The translations under genes and the position numbers were made by a program. From NCBI GenBank assembly GCA_019749805.1, contig JAIEPH010000083.1, positions 1-48,849 on the forward strand: DNA of 48,849 nt, written 5' to 3'. Below, one piece after another: positions 7,272 through 15,609 of this stretch (position 1 is the first letter of the stretch; each line of letters starts with the position of its first letter). Origin of the DNA: Mycobacteriaceae bacterium. GTDB lineage: Bacteria > Actinomycetota > Actinomycetes > Mycobacteriales > Mycobacteriaceae. Under the pieces are notes generated by a model that searched no databases, was not told where the DNA came from, and worked only from the letters and a program-made list of their open reading frames with translations.

Positions 7272-8738
7272 ATGGCAGCGACAGGACATCTGGCGGGCAC
7301 ACCTGCCGGGCGCACGGTGTTCGGCCATCCGATCGGTTTGGCGAACCTGTTCGGGGTCGAACTCTGGGAGCGATTCTCGTTCTACGGGATGCTGACAATC
7401 CTCGGGTATTACCTCTATTACTCGCTCACCGACGGTGGCCTTGGCATGCCCAGAGCCACCGCGACCGGGATCGTGGGCGCCTACGGCGGGCTGGTCTACC
7501 TGGCGACAGTGCTGGGCGGATGGATCGCCGACCGGGTGCTCGGCATGGAGCGAACCGTCTTCTACGGCGGCCTGGTGGTGATGTGCGGTCACATCGCGCT
7601 CGCCTTCGTACCGGGGCTCTCCGGTGTCGCCGTGGGGCTCGTCTTGGTGGCGCTCGGTTCGGGCGCCTTGAAGGCCAATGCGTCGTCGCTGCTCGGCACG
7701 CTGTACGAGAAAGACGATCCGCGCTGCGACGGCGGCTTCACCCTGTTCTATCTGGGCATCAACCTGGGTGGCTTCATCGGACCGCTCGTGACTGGGCTGC
7801 TGCAGACGCGGATCGGGTTCCACTGGGGATTCGGCGCCGCCGCCGTGGGGATGGCGCTGGGACTCGCGCAATATGTCGTGTTCCGACGCAACCTCGGCGA
7901 CCACGGCCGTATCGTTCCAAACCCCTTACCCCGCACCGCTATCGGCTGGTACGCGGGCGTCGCGGTCATCACGGTCGCAGTGCTTGCGGCGGCGTTCGTG
8001 ACAGGTCTGGTCACGCTAGCCAACCTGTCGCAGGTCACAACCGGGTTGCTCGTCGCCGCGGCGGTCGCCTACTTCATCGTGATGCTGACGAGTTCGAAGG
8101 TGGCGCCCATCGAGCGGACCAGGCTGCGGGCGTTCATCCCGCTGTTCATCGCCAACGCGGTGTTCTGGTCGTTGTTTCAGCAGATCTTCACCGTGCTCGC
8201 GGTCTACTCCGACGAACGGATGAACTGGTCGATCTTCGGCTGGACCGCGCCGTCGAGCTGGATCGGATCCATCGAGCCGGTATGGATCATCCTGCTCTCA
8301 CCACTGTTCGCGATCATGTGGACCCGGCTCGGTGAGCGCGCGCCCACCACCCCACGGAAGTTCGCCTATGGCGTCATCGGTATGGGCGTGGCATTCCTGT
8401 TGTTCCTGCCGATGTCGGGAACGACGGGTAAAGCCGTTCCCGCACTGTGGGTGCTCGGCATCATGGCGGTGTTCGCGATCTCCGAACTGCTGTTGTCGCC
8501 GATCGGCCTTTCGGTCACGACAAAGCTTGCCCCAGAAGCGTTTCGGGCCCAGATGATGGCGCTGTACTTTTTCTCGGTCGGTATCGGCACATCGATGTCT
8601 GGCGTGCTGTCGGGCTTCTACGATCCAGCGCACGAGTTCGCATACTTCGGCATTCTCGGCGCCGTCGCCGTTTGCGTCGGTATCGGCGTATTCGCGTTGT
8701 CCCCCTGGATAAGCCGATTGATGGAAGGCGTGCACTGA
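7272..8738 (+). CDS. Proton-coupled oligopeptide (POT/PTR2) transporter
   Basis: A 488-residue MFS-fold protein of 12-14 spans. The POT signature ELWERFSFYGM (ExxERFxYYG) is at residues about 32-42 on the first helix, and the second signature region (GALKANASSLLGTLYEK followed by FTLFYLGINLGGFIGP) is intact. POT proteins import di- and tripeptides with protons. The ATG at 7272 has AGGG 9 bases upstream; a GTG at 7263 is also possible, and an in-frame GTG at 7161 would add an unlikely Cys/Arg-rich extension. It stands alone, divergent from the DUF7159 operon and convergent with threonine dehydratase. Confidence 0.92.
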   Translation: MAATGHLAGTPAGRTVFGHPIGLANLFGVELWERFSFYGMLTILGYYLYYSLTDGGLGMPRATATGIVGAYGGLVYLATVLGGWIADRVLGMERTVFYGGLVVMCGHIALAFVPGLSGVAVGLVLVALGSGALKANASSLLGTLYEKDDPRCDGGFTLFYLGINLGGFIGPLVTGLLQTRIGFHWGFGAAAVGMALGLAQYVVFRRNLGDHGRIVPNPLPRTAIGWYAGVAVITVAVLAAAFVTGLVTLANLSQVTTGLLVAAAVAYFIVMLTSSKVAPIERTRLRAFIPLFIANAVFWSLFQQIFTVLAVYSDERMNWSIFGWTAPSSWIGSIEPVWIILLSPLFAIMWTRLGERAPTTPRKFAYGVIGMGVAFLLFLPMSGTTGKAVPALWVLGIMAVFAISELLLSPIGLSVTTKLAPEAFRAQMMALYFFSVGIGTSMSGVLSGFYDPAHEFAYFGILGAVAVCVGIGVFALSPWISRLMEGVH

Positions 8739-8748
8739 CGCCCGACCG

Positions 8749-9690
8749 TCACCCTGCGAGAATGTCGTTCAGCGCACGTGGGTCGATATTCCCACCGGAC
8801 AACACCATCACGGTGCGACCGGGTGGCGTCCGACCCTGGCGGTAGGCCGCCAAGGTGACCGCACCACTGGGTTCACTGACCAGATGCGTCCTGGTCGCGA
8901 GTTCACGTACTGCGCTTTCGATCTCGCCCTCGGAAACGGTGATGATGCCGTCAAGCACCCTCTGCAGATGGACGAACGTCAACTCCGACGGTTGCGACCG
9001 AAGACCGTCGGCGATCGTGCGGTTCCGATCTTCGATCGGCCAGTCCACGCGATGCCCCTTTGCGAGTGCCTCGGCGGTGTCGGCGGCGAGCTCGGGTTCC
9101 ACCCCGAAGACGCGGGCGTGCGGGCACAGCGCCTTGATGGCCGTGCCGATCCCGGAGGCCAGGCCGCCGCCGCTCACCGGGACGAGGACGTTTTCGACGG
9201 CGGGCAGATCCTCGGCGATCTCCAGGCCGATCGTGCCCTGTCCCGCGATGATGTCGGGGTGGTCGAACGGCGGAATCAACACCCCACCCGTCTGCTCGAG
9301 CACCTCGGCGGCGACGCGCTCGCGCTGCCCGGCATCGCAGAGCACCACTTCGGCTCCGTGTCCGCGAGTGGCGTCGACCTTGACCGCAGGCGTCTCCTTC
9401 GGCATGACGATGGTCGCCGGAATTCCATAGACGGCGGCGGCGTATGCCACCGCCTGAGCGTGGTTTCCGCTGGAATACGCCACGACGCCGCGGGTGCGCA
9501 CCGACTCGTCGAGGTTGCCGATCGCACTGAACGCACCGCGAACCTTGAAGGCACCGATGGGCTGCAGGTTCTCGGGTTTGATCCACAGCGGCCGGTCGGC
9601 GTCGGCCCACAGCGTCGGGAGCAACGGCGTGCGCACCACGAACGCGTGAATCCGTGTCGCCGCCGCCCTGATGTCGTCGATGGTCACCAT
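8749..9690 (-). CDS. Threonine/serine dehydratase, PLP-dependent
   Basis: A 313-residue fold-type II PLP enzyme that deaminates threonine or serine to the 2-oxo acid and ammonia. Lys49 in IGAFKVRGA is the expected Schiff-base lysine; SSGNHAQA (73-80) is the substrate loop; VPVSGGGLASG binds the phosphate. There is no C-terminal ACT domain, so it is of the short catabolic type rather than biosynthetic IlvA. The frame extends upstream through the divergent thioesterase, but MVTIDDIRAAATRIH is the natural start. A related activity such as hydroxyaspartate dehydratase or serine racemase cannot be excluded from sequence. Confidence 0.88.
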   Translation of the reverse strand: MVTIDDIRAAATRIHAFVVRTPLLPTLWADADRPLWIKPENLQPIGAFKVRGAFSAIGNLDESVRTRGVVAYSSGNHAQAVAYAAAVYGIPATIVMPKETPAVKVDATRGHGAEVVLCDAGQRERVAAEVLEQTGGVLIPPFDHPDIIAGQGTIGLEIAEDLPAVENVLVPVSGGGLASGIGTAIKALCPHARVFGVEPELAADTAEALAKGHRVDWPIEDRNRTIADGLRSQPSELTFVHLQRVLDGIITVSEGEIESAVRELATRTHLVSEPSGAVTLAAYRQGRTPPGRTVMVLSGGNIDPRALNDILAG

Positions 9691-9759
9691 GTCCACGGGT
9701 TCAGTCTTCCCGAACGTCAACACGCTGCAACCCTGGCCGAGCCTGCTCGCTAGGCTGAT

Positions 9760-10212
9760 GTGGTGACCTCGTTTTCGTTGCCGATCACGCCGCGTTACGC
9801 CGAGGTCGATCAACAGGGTGTCGTTTTCAACGGTCACTACCTCACCTGGTTCGATGAGGCGTGCACGGGCTTCCTCGACCATCTCGACGTCACCTATCCG
9901 GGGCTCATCGCGAGCGGGTACGACATCCAGGTAGTGCACAGCGAGATCGACTTCAGGGGCCCGGTCAGGTGGCGTGACGCCGTCCGCGTCGAGGTCAACT
10001 GCGAGAGAATCGGATCCACCAGCTTCACCCTCGCTTTCAACGTGTTGCGCCGCAAGGACGGCGAACCCGCCGCCGAGCACCAGTCCGCGGTACGCGGTCA
10101 CAACGTCTACGTCGTCGTCTCGACCGAGGATTGGGCCAAACGCCCCATCCCGCCGCTGCTGCGCCAAGCGCTCACTTCGGTTGAGCGGCAACCCCATAAC
10201 GTGTCCGAGTGA
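9760..10212 (+). CDS. Acyl-CoA thioesterase, YbgC/FadM hotdog family
   Basis: A 150-residue hotdog-fold thioesterase. The 4-hydroxybenzoyl-CoA thioesterase signature is at the N-terminus (YAEVDQQGVVFNGHYLTWFD), with the catalytic Asp in EVDQQG. The family hydrolyses acyl-CoA esters in the cytoplasm. Starts GTG at 9760 or 9763 fit; a TAGGCT -10-like hexamer at 9751-9756 would put transcription at about 9763, so a leaderless message is likely. It is divergent from threonine dehydratase and followed by the agmatinase-family gene 49 bp downstream. Confidence 0.87.
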   Translation: MVTSFSLPITPRYAEVDQQGVVFNGHYLTWFDEACTGFLDHLDVTYPGLIASGYDIQVVHSEIDFRGPVRWRDAVRVEVNCERIGSTSFTLAFNVLRRKDGEPAAEHQSAVRGHNVYVVVSTEDWAKRPIPPLLRQALTSVERQPHNVSE

Positions 10213-10261
10213 GCCCGGCATTGGGTCCACACCGAAGGGTAGGGGACTGTACGGTCGACGA

Positions 10262-11299
10262 ATGGGCCACGATCACGGACATCAGCGCGACCTTCCGCCG
10301 GGGATGATCGAACAGCTCGAGCTCGCCTATGCCGGCGTGGCGTCCTTCGGGCACCGGCCCTTCCTCACCGAGGTCGAACAACTGGAGTCGTGGCGACCGG
10401 ACGTGGCGATCGTCGGGGCGCCGTTCGATGTCGGGACCACGAACCGGCCGGGTGCCCGCTTCGGTCCGCGCGCGATCCGGGCCACTGCCTATGAACCCGG
10501 CACCTACCACCTCGATCTCGGCCTCGAAATCTTCGACTGGCTCGAGGTCGTCGACTTCGGCGACGCGTACTGCCCGCACGGGCAGACGGAGGTCTCGCAC
10601 AACAACATCCGAGAGCGCGTGCACGCCATCGCGTCGCGCGGCATAGTGCCCGTCATCCTCGGCGGCGACCACTCGATCACCTGGCCCGCCGCGACCGCCG
10701 TCGCCGACGTCCACGGCTACGGCAACGTGGGCATCGTGCACTTCGATGCCCACGCCGACACCGCCGACGAGATCGAAGGCAACCTCGCCAGCCACGGCAC
10801 GCCGATGCGACGGCTCATTGAATCCGGTGCGGTTCCCGGCAGCCATTTCGTTCAGGTCGGGCTGCGCGGCTATTGGCCGCCACAGGACACCTTCGAGTGG
10901 ATGCAAGAACAGCGCATGACGTGGCACACCATGCAGGAGATCTGGGATCGCGGCTTCAAGGAGGTCATGCGTGACGCCGTGAACGAGGCGCTCGCCAAGG
11001 CCGAGAAGCTCTACGTCTCCGTGGACATCGACGTGCTCGACCCCGCGCATGCACCCGGCACCGGGACCCCCGAGCCGGGCGGCATCACCACGGCGGACCT
11101 GCTGAGGTTGGTTCGGCAACTCTGTCGCGAACATGACGTCGTCGGAGTCGACGTCGTCGAGGTGGCTCCGGCCTACGACCACGCGGAGCTGACGGTGAAC
11201 GCCGCGCACCGCGTGGTGTTCGAGGCGCTGGGCGGCATGGCCGCCCGCCGCCGCGATGCCGCACCCGACGCGGCGCCTCCGGGACCACCGGCCCGGTAG
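10262..11299 (+). CDS. Agmatinase-family ureohydrolase
   Basis: A 345-residue Mn-dependent ureohydrolase. All metal ligands are present: His137 in GGDHS, Asp162/His164/Asp166 in FDAHADT, and Asp255/Asp257 in VDIDVLDPAHAPGTGTPEPG. The family cleaves a guanidino group to urea plus an amine. Agmatinase is the default name, but guanidinobutyrase, proclavaminate amidinohydrolase and guanidine hydrolase share these motifs. It is about 40 residues longer than E. coli SpeB, and the N-terminus is His-rich (MGHDHGHQRD), a possible metal-handling segment. ATG at 10262 was chosen because a longer frame to 9974 is out of phase with the thioesterase it overlaps. Confidence 0.88.
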   Translation: MGHDHGHQRDLPPGMIEQLELAYAGVASFGHRPFLTEVEQLESWRPDVAIVGAPFDVGTTNRPGARFGPRAIRATAYEPGTYHLDLGLEIFDWLEVVDFGDAYCPHGQTEVSHNNIRERVHAIASRGIVPVILGGDHSITWPAATAVADVHGYGNVGIVHFDAHADTADEIEGNLASHGTPMRRLIESGAVPGSHFVQVGLRGYWPPQDTFEWMQEQRMTWHTMQEIWDRGFKEVMRDAVNEALAKAEKLYVSVDIDVLDPAHAPGTGTPEPGGITTADLLRLVRQLCREHDVVGVDVVEVAPAYDHAELTVNAAHRVVFEALGGMAARRRDAAPDAAPPGPPAR

Positions 11300-11334
11300 T
11301 CTCCGGCGAGGACGCCGACGGGGATAATGAGGGC

Positions 11335-11712
11335 ATGTCCGGAACACTGTTCTTCGATGGCAACTGTGGAATGTGCACCCGAGCGCGGAACTTCCTGCTG
11401 AAACTCAACCGCACCGGCGACCTGCGCACCGAACCGCTGCAGACACCCGGGACCGCGGAGCGGCTCGGCGTCGCCGACTCGAACCTGATGGATTCGGTGC
11501 GCTGGCTGGACGCCGAGGGCAACGTGTACGCGGGGGCGGAGGCGGCCAACGCTGCGGTGTCGGTCGCCCTCGGCACCCCAATCCCACTGATGATCTACCA
11601 CATCCCCGGTATTCGGTCACTCGAGGAAGCGGTCTACCGCTGGGTCGCCGACCATCGGTACCGCTTCCCCGGCACCACTCCGTACTGCGAATCGAATCCG
11701 GTCGCCTGCTGA
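11335..11712 (+). CDS. DCC-family thiol-disulfide oxidoreductase-like protein
   Basis: A 125-residue protein of the DUF393/DCC family. The defining motif FFDGNCGMC (Asp8, Cys11, Cys14) is at the N-terminus, giving a thioredoxin-like CxxC redox site. The rest follows the family pattern: VRWLDAEGNVYAGAEAA and VYRWVADHRYRF. Biochemical role is not established. GATAAT at 11323-11328 lies 6 bases before the ATG and would place transcription start on the ATG, so the gene may be leaderless. The GNAT gene follows 7 bp downstream. Confidence 0.85.
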   Translation: MSGTLFFDGNCGMCTRARNFLLKLNRTGDLRTEPLQTPGTAERLGVADSNLMDSVRWLDAEGNVYAGAEAANAAVSVALGTPIPLMIYHIPGIRSLEEAVYRWVADHRYRFPGTTPYCESNPVAC

Positions 11713-11719
11713 ACGGCCG

Positions 11720-12244
11720 ATGAGCCGCCACGATGTAGCGATCCGGCCCGCCGTCACCGACGACCTCGACGCGATCGCAGAGATCTACGCCCACCACGTC
11801 CTGACTTCAGTGGCGACCTTCGAGCTGACTCCCCCGAACGCAGACGAATGGCGCAGGCGTTTCGACGACGTCGCCGAACGCGAATTGCCTTTCGTCACAG
11901 CGAGCTTGGACGGCAAGGTGGCGGGCTACGGCTACTGCGCACCGTGGAAGACGCGGCCGGCCTATCGCCACACCGTAGAAGATTCCGTGTACCTCGCGCC
12001 GAGCGCGGTGGGGTTGGGCATCGGCGGCATGCTGCTCGATACCCTGCTCGCCGAATGCGGCCGCCTCCGGGTACGGCAGGTCATCGCCGTCATCGTGGAC
12101 ACGGCTGGCGCGGCGGCGACCCTTGCGCTGCACCGCAATCGCGGATTCATCGATGCCGGACGGCTCACTTCGGTCGGGTACAAGCACGGCCTGTGGCTCG
12201 ACACGATGTTGCTGCAATACAGCATGGCCGAAGTCACAGACTGA
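11720..12244 (+). CDS. GNAT acetyltransferase, phosphinothricin N-acetyltransferase-like
   Basis: A 174-residue GNAT enzyme. IRPAVTDDLDAIAEIYAHHV, the SVATFELTPP segment and the acetyl-CoA loop VGLGIGGMLLDTLL match the Pat/Bar/MddA group, which acetylates amino groups of phosphinothricin or methionine sulfoximine-like amino acids. GFIDAGRLTSVGYKHGLWLD near the C-terminus is also typical. It probably shares a message with the DCC gene, 7 bp upstream. Its last 11 bp overlap the end of the convergent membrane-anchored protein gene. Confidence 0.87.
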   Translation: MSRHDVAIRPAVTDDLDAIAEIYAHHVLTSVATFELTPPNADEWRRRFDDVAERELPFVTASLDGKVAGYGYCAPWKTRPAYRHTVEDSVYLAPSAVGLGIGGMLLDTLLAECGRLRVRQVIAVIVDTAGAAATLALHRNRGFIDAGRLTSVGYKHGLWLDTMLLQYSMAEVTD

Positions 12245-12776
12245 CTTCCGTCCACGCCGGATTGTCGTTTCGATGGTCCGTCGTGTTGCGGCATTCGCCG
12301 TACAACCGCAAGGTGGCAAAGCCCACGTCGTCGACGTTGCGCTGCAGCACAGCCGTGACGCCGTCGCTGGTGAGTTTCCGGCCGAAGTGCTCGGCGGCGG
12401 CGGGTGCGTTCGCCCAGCCGTCCGCGATCATCGCCGAGGCGACCTCATCCAGGCGGCGACCCCAATCACCCTGCGGGAGGCTGAAACTCATGTAAAGGAC
12501 CGCTTGATAGGGCGGCTCGTTCTCGCTGACGCAGGACACAAAGGCGTAGCCGGCAGTGGCGTCCTTCAGGTGCGCGGTGGCGACGATCTGCCGGGCCGGT
12601 CCGACGACCTGCTGTGCCGCCTGCTCATCGGTCAAGGGCACGATGTCCCGCTGGAGCGCGTCGGCTTCGCGCCGGTCGACGACGATGAACGCTGCCCCCA
12701 GAACCAACGGCAGCACCAGCGCCGCCCAGAGCAGTCCCCTGAACCGCGGTGTGGAGATCCAGCCTGCACTGTTCAT
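12234..12776 (-). CDS. Membrane-anchored hypothetical protein
   Basis: A 180-residue protein of unknown function. An N-terminal span (GLLWAALVLPLVLGAAFIVV, residues about 11-30) is followed by an outside domain of about 145 residues with two cysteines (VSCVSENEP and YGECRNTTD) that could form a disulfide. ATG at 12776 overlaps the stop of the TetR gene by ATGA, so the two are translationally coupled and probably co-regulated. The 3' end overlaps the convergent GNAT gene by 11 bp. Confidence 0.75.
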   Translation of the reverse strand: MNSAGWISTPRFRGLLWAALVLPLVLGAAFIVVDRREADALQRDIVPLTDEQAAQQVVGPARQIVATAHLKDATAGYAFVSCVSENEPPYQAVLYMSFSLPQGDWGRRLDEVASAMIADGWANAPAAAEHFGRKLTSDGVTAVLQRNVDDVGFATLRLYGECRNTTDHRNDNPAWTEVSL

Positions 12777-13420
12777 GACGGAAGCTGACCGCGCCCGGCG
12801 ATCCCGCTGATCAACCGCGCGCATACGGCCTCCATCTCACCGCGCGCCTGTTCGCGATCGGCGGCGCGAGACACGAACAGCGCCGCTTCGTCGAGCGCGC
12901 CGAGCAGCACATGCGCCGTCGGCCGCAGCGGCTGCTGGGGGACAACGCCCTCGGCGATCGCGTGAGCGAGCATGCCCTCGATGATCCCGAGCCCGTACTT
13001 GATACCAACAGCGCGCCAGCCGTCCCAACCCAGCACCGCGGGGGCATCGATCAGCACGATCTGCTGAACATCGGGCGCCGCGCAGCCATCGAGAAACAAC
13101 CGTGCCCCGACCTGCATCGCCTCCAGCGGATCGAGAGGCTGCAGCTCGGTGATCTGCCGCGCGATGTCCTCGACCAGCTGTTGCTCCACCTGCTCGTAGA
13201 TCGCCGCGAACAGGCCGGTTTTGTCGTCGAACTGGTGGTACAGCGCGCCTCGCGTCACCCCGGCCGCTTCGACGATGGCCTGAGTCGAAACATCATTGAA
13301 ACCTTTGTCGGCGAACAGCTTTCGACCGGCATCGATCAGCAGCGCGCGCGTGGCGGCGGTGCGCTCCGCCTGGGTGCGCCGGGTGGTCGATGTCGCTGCG
13401 GCTCGATCGTTGACTTTCAT
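12773..13420 (-). CDS. TetR-family transcription regulator
   Basis: A 215-residue repressor. The N-terminal helix-turn-helix is at about residues 20-65 (RALLIDAGRKLFADKGFNDV, IVEAAGVTRGALYHQFDDK), the hallmark of TetR proteins. The ligand domain (about 75-210) resembles the group with DAPAVLGWDGWR. It is divergent from an alpha/beta hydrolase and coupled to a downstream membrane-anchored protein. A dyad in the 40-bp spacer is a good operator candidate for control of both directions. Confidence 0.92.
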   Translation of the reverse strand: MKVNDRAAATSTTRRTQAERTAATRALLIDAGRKLFADKGFNDVSTQAIVEAAGVTRGALYHQFDDKTGLFAAIYEQVEQQLVEDIARQITELQPLDPLEAMQVGARLFLDGCAAPDVQQIVLIDAPAVLGWDGWRAVGIKYGLGIIEGMLAHAIAEGVVPQQPLRPTAHVLLGALDEAALFVSRAADREQARGEMEAVCARLISGIAGRGQLPS

Positions 13421-13441
13421 ACAGCCTGCACGTAACTTTCA

Positions 13442-13456
13442 TACCAAGTGTTTGTA
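13442..13456. promoter_or_regulatory. Candidate TetR operator in divergent spacer
   Basis: TAC-C-AA-GTG-TT-T-GTA is a 15-bp dyad. It sits inside a wider pair TAACTT (13433-13438) and AAGTTA (13456-13461). CTTTCATAC is also directly repeated at 13414-13422 and 13436-13444. All of this lies between the TetR start and the hydrolase start. Confidence 0.5.
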
Positions 13457-13478
13457 AGTTATGGGAAGGATAGCGAAC

Positions 13479-14321
13479 ATGCCGCAGGCCGTACTGGATC
13501 AAGCCACCATCGAGTACCGCGTGTTGGGTCCGGAGGACTCGCCGCACCCGCCCGTGGTGTTCGTGCACGGAATCCTCGTAGACAGCCGGTTGTGGGACCG
13601 CGTGGCCGACGGGCTGGCAAAGCGGGGCTTCCGGTGCTACCTGCCGAACTGGCCGCTGGGCTCGCACACCATTCCGGTCAACGACGGCGTCGAATTGTCC
13701 CCGCGTTCGGTCGCGACCATGATCGGCGACTTCATCGTCGAGCTGGGTCTTTCGGACGTCACCCTGGTCGGCAACGACACCGGTGGCGGATTGTGCCAGT
13801 TGGTCGTCGATGCGTACCCCGATCTCGTCGGCCGGCTGGTCCTGACCAACTGCGACGCGTTCGACAAGTTCCCACCGTTCCCGTTCACGCTCGTGTTCGC
13901 GCTGCTGCGCGGACCGCGGTCGATCAAGGTGCTGTTCGAGCAGATGCGGATCAAAGCGCTGCGGCATTCGCCGCTCGGCTTCGGTCTGCTTGTCAATCCG
14001 GATGCCCAACTGACTGCGTCGTGGCTGGAGCCCGGCCGCACCGACGTCCGGATCCGACGAGACCTGGCACGCCTGCTGCGCGCAGTCGCCAAGACGGACC
14101 TGACCGATGTGTCGACGCGCCTGCCCCGCTTCACCAAACCGGTCACCATCGTCTGGGGTCAGCGTGATCGCGCATTCACCCCGGCGCTCGGCCGCAGGCT
14201 GGCAGCTCTGTTCACCGACTCGACGCTGATCGAGGTGCCCGATGCGAGAACGTTCGTCTCACTCGATGCGCCATCGGAAGTGATCGAGGCGATCACCAAG
14301 GTGGGAGCCGCCACCCGCTGA
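13479..14321 (+). CDS. Alpha/beta hydrolase (GNDTGG type)
   Basis: About 280 residues. The oxyanion loop VFVHGILVDSRLWD and the nucleophile elbow LVGNDTGGG are clear; the nucleophile is Asp, as in haloalkane dehalogenases and epoxide hydrolases. The acid follows in VWGQRDRAF. The position where the catalytic His normally sits reads DARTFVSLDAPSE with Thr and no His, so the triad looks incomplete or rearranged. ATG at 13479 is preferred over 13461 because GGAAGGA lies 8-9 bases upstream of it. It is divergent from the TetR gene and presumably repressed by it. Confidence 0.85.
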   Translation: MPQAVLDQATIEYRVLGPEDSPHPPVVFVHGILVDSRLWDRVADGLAKRGFRCYLPNWPLGSHTIPVNDGVELSPRSVATMIGDFIVELGLSDVTLVGNDTGGGLCQLVVDAYPDLVGRLVLTNCDAFDKFPPFPFTLVFALLRGPRSIKVLFEQMRIKALRHSPLGFGLLVNPDAQLTASWLEPGRTDVRIRRDLARLLRAVAKTDLTDVSTRLPRFTKPVTIVWGQRDRAFTPALGRRLAALFTDSTLIEVPDARTFVSLDAPSEVIEAITKVGAATR

Positions 14322-14335
14322 CCTGTCGCGTACAC

Positions 14336-15220
14336 CTAGCTCTTGGCGAGGGTGAACTGACAGATGTCGGTGTAGCCCTCACGGAAGAGGTCGGCGCATC
14401 CCGTCAGGTACTTCATGTACCGGTCGTAGACCTCTTGAGACTGAATCGCGAGCGCTTCGTCCTTGCGGGCCGACAGCTTGTCCGCCCAGATGTCCAGAGT
14501 GCGGGCATAGTGCAACCGCAGCCGCTGGGCGCGCTTGAGCTGAAAACCGGCCTCCGCGGCGTGCTGCTCGACCTGAGACGGCTTCGGCAGATCACCGCCG
14601 GGGAAGATCTCGTCCATGATGAACTTCGAGAATCGGACGATTCTCATGGTCAGCTTCAGGCCCTTGTCCAAAAACTCCTTGTCTTCGGGCTTGATGATCG
14701 TGTGCAGCAGCATCACCCCGTCGTCCGGGAGCACCGCGTAGGCCTTCTTGAAGAAATCGTCATAGCGATCGCGGCCGAAATGCTCGAAGGCGCCGATCGA
14801 GACGATGCGGTCGACGGGTTCGTCGAACTGCTCCCAGCCCTGGAGCAGCACCCGCTTGGTACGCGTGCTGGGCGAGTCGGCGAACACCTTCTCGACGTGG
14901 GCCTTCTGGTTTTGACTCAAGGTGAGGCCGATGACGTTCACGTCATACTTCTCCAGCGCCCGGTTGAGCGTGGCGCCCCAGCCGCACCCGATGTCGAGAA
15001 GCGTCATTCCGGGCTTCAGATCCAATTTGCCGAGCGACAGATCGATCTTGGCGATCTGCGCCTCCTCCAGCGTCATGTCATCGCGCTCGAAGTACGCGCA
15101 GCTGTAGGTCTGCGTCGGGTCGAGGAAGAGCCGGAAGAATTCGTCCGACAGGTCGTAGTGCGCCTGCACGTCCTCGAAATGCGGCTTGAGACCGCTCGCG
15201 TCGCTGGTCGTTTCTGGCAA
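14336..15220 (-). CDS. Mycolic acid cyclopropane synthase / methyltransferase (CmaA/MmaA family)
   Basis: A SAM-dependent enzyme that modifies meromycolate double bonds on the acyl carrier. The family fingerprint is complete: HYDLSDEFFRLFLDPTQTYS, CAYFERDDMTLEEAQ, SAM motif LLDIGCGWG, VIGLTLSQNQ, QGWEQFDEPVDRIVSIGAFE, FIMDEIFPGG and RYMKYLTGC. It is near CmaA1/CmaA2/PcaA in pattern; which modification it makes cannot be told. The TTG at 15220 (AGAGG 9 bases upstream) gives 294 residues, the usual length; ATG at 15295 would add a very basic 25-residue extension (RGLRKFSRTKRQRL) and lies within a dyad. ATG at 15271 is a third choice. Confidence 0.9.
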   Translation of the reverse strand: MPETTSDASGLKPHFEDVQAHYDLSDEFFRLFLDPTQTYSCAYFERDDMTLEEAQIAKIDLSLGKLDLKPGMTLLDIGCGWGATLNRALEKYDVNVIGLTLSQNQKAHVEKVFADSPSTRTKRVLLQGWEQFDEPVDRIVSIGAFEHFGRDRYDDFFKKAYAVLPDDGVMLLHTIIKPEDKEFLDKGLKLTMRIVRFSKFIMDEIFPGGDLPKPSQVEQHAAEAGFQLKRAQRLRLHYARTLDIWADKLSARKDEALAIQSQEVYDRYMKYLTGCADLFREGYTDICQFTLAKS

Positions 15221-15609
15221 GGTATATAGCCTCTGACGTTTGGTTCTGGAAAATTTGCGAAGGCCCCGCATCGGTGCGGTGACCTCCCCCGTCATGTGCG
15301 CAGTTTACGCACAGTACATGAGACAACCCCTATTGGCCTCATCCGTGAATCCGCCTGTCGCGGGGCGCCAGTTACTGACGCCAGCGAATATTCTCGCATC
15401 GTGGTCTTTCGTTATTGACGGGGCGGATTGCCCACTCGTGGTTAACCGCGTCTATACCCACGTCCACGGCTTTTTAAGCGTCGGCGGTGCCGGTCCGACG
15501 GTCGGGTCGCGTCGCCCCTGCTGCGCCGTCCGAACCGCCCCTCAGCAACGGGACGCGCACAGGCGGCGCCCAGCGCGACGTCAGCGACTCGTCACATTGA
15601 CGAGCCGCG
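15221..15609. other. Non-coding spacer upstream of the mycolic acid synthase
   Basis: About 390 bp with no convincing gene and visibly lower GC around 15310-15480. It contains a nested dyad at 15292-15321 and would hold the promoter of the synthase (minus strand). A plus-strand 125-codon frame across it has Arg-rich, low-complexity composition and no ribosome site. No RNA gene was recognised. Confidence 0.5.
15292..15321. promoter_or_regulatory. Nested dyad upstream of the mycolic acid synthase
   Basis: TCATGT (15292-15297) pairs with ACATGA (15316-15321), and inside it GTGCG (15296-15300) pairs with CGCAC (15308-15312) around a 7-base loop. It straddles the upstream ATG candidate at 15295 and could be an operator or leader hairpin. 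Confidence 0.35.
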
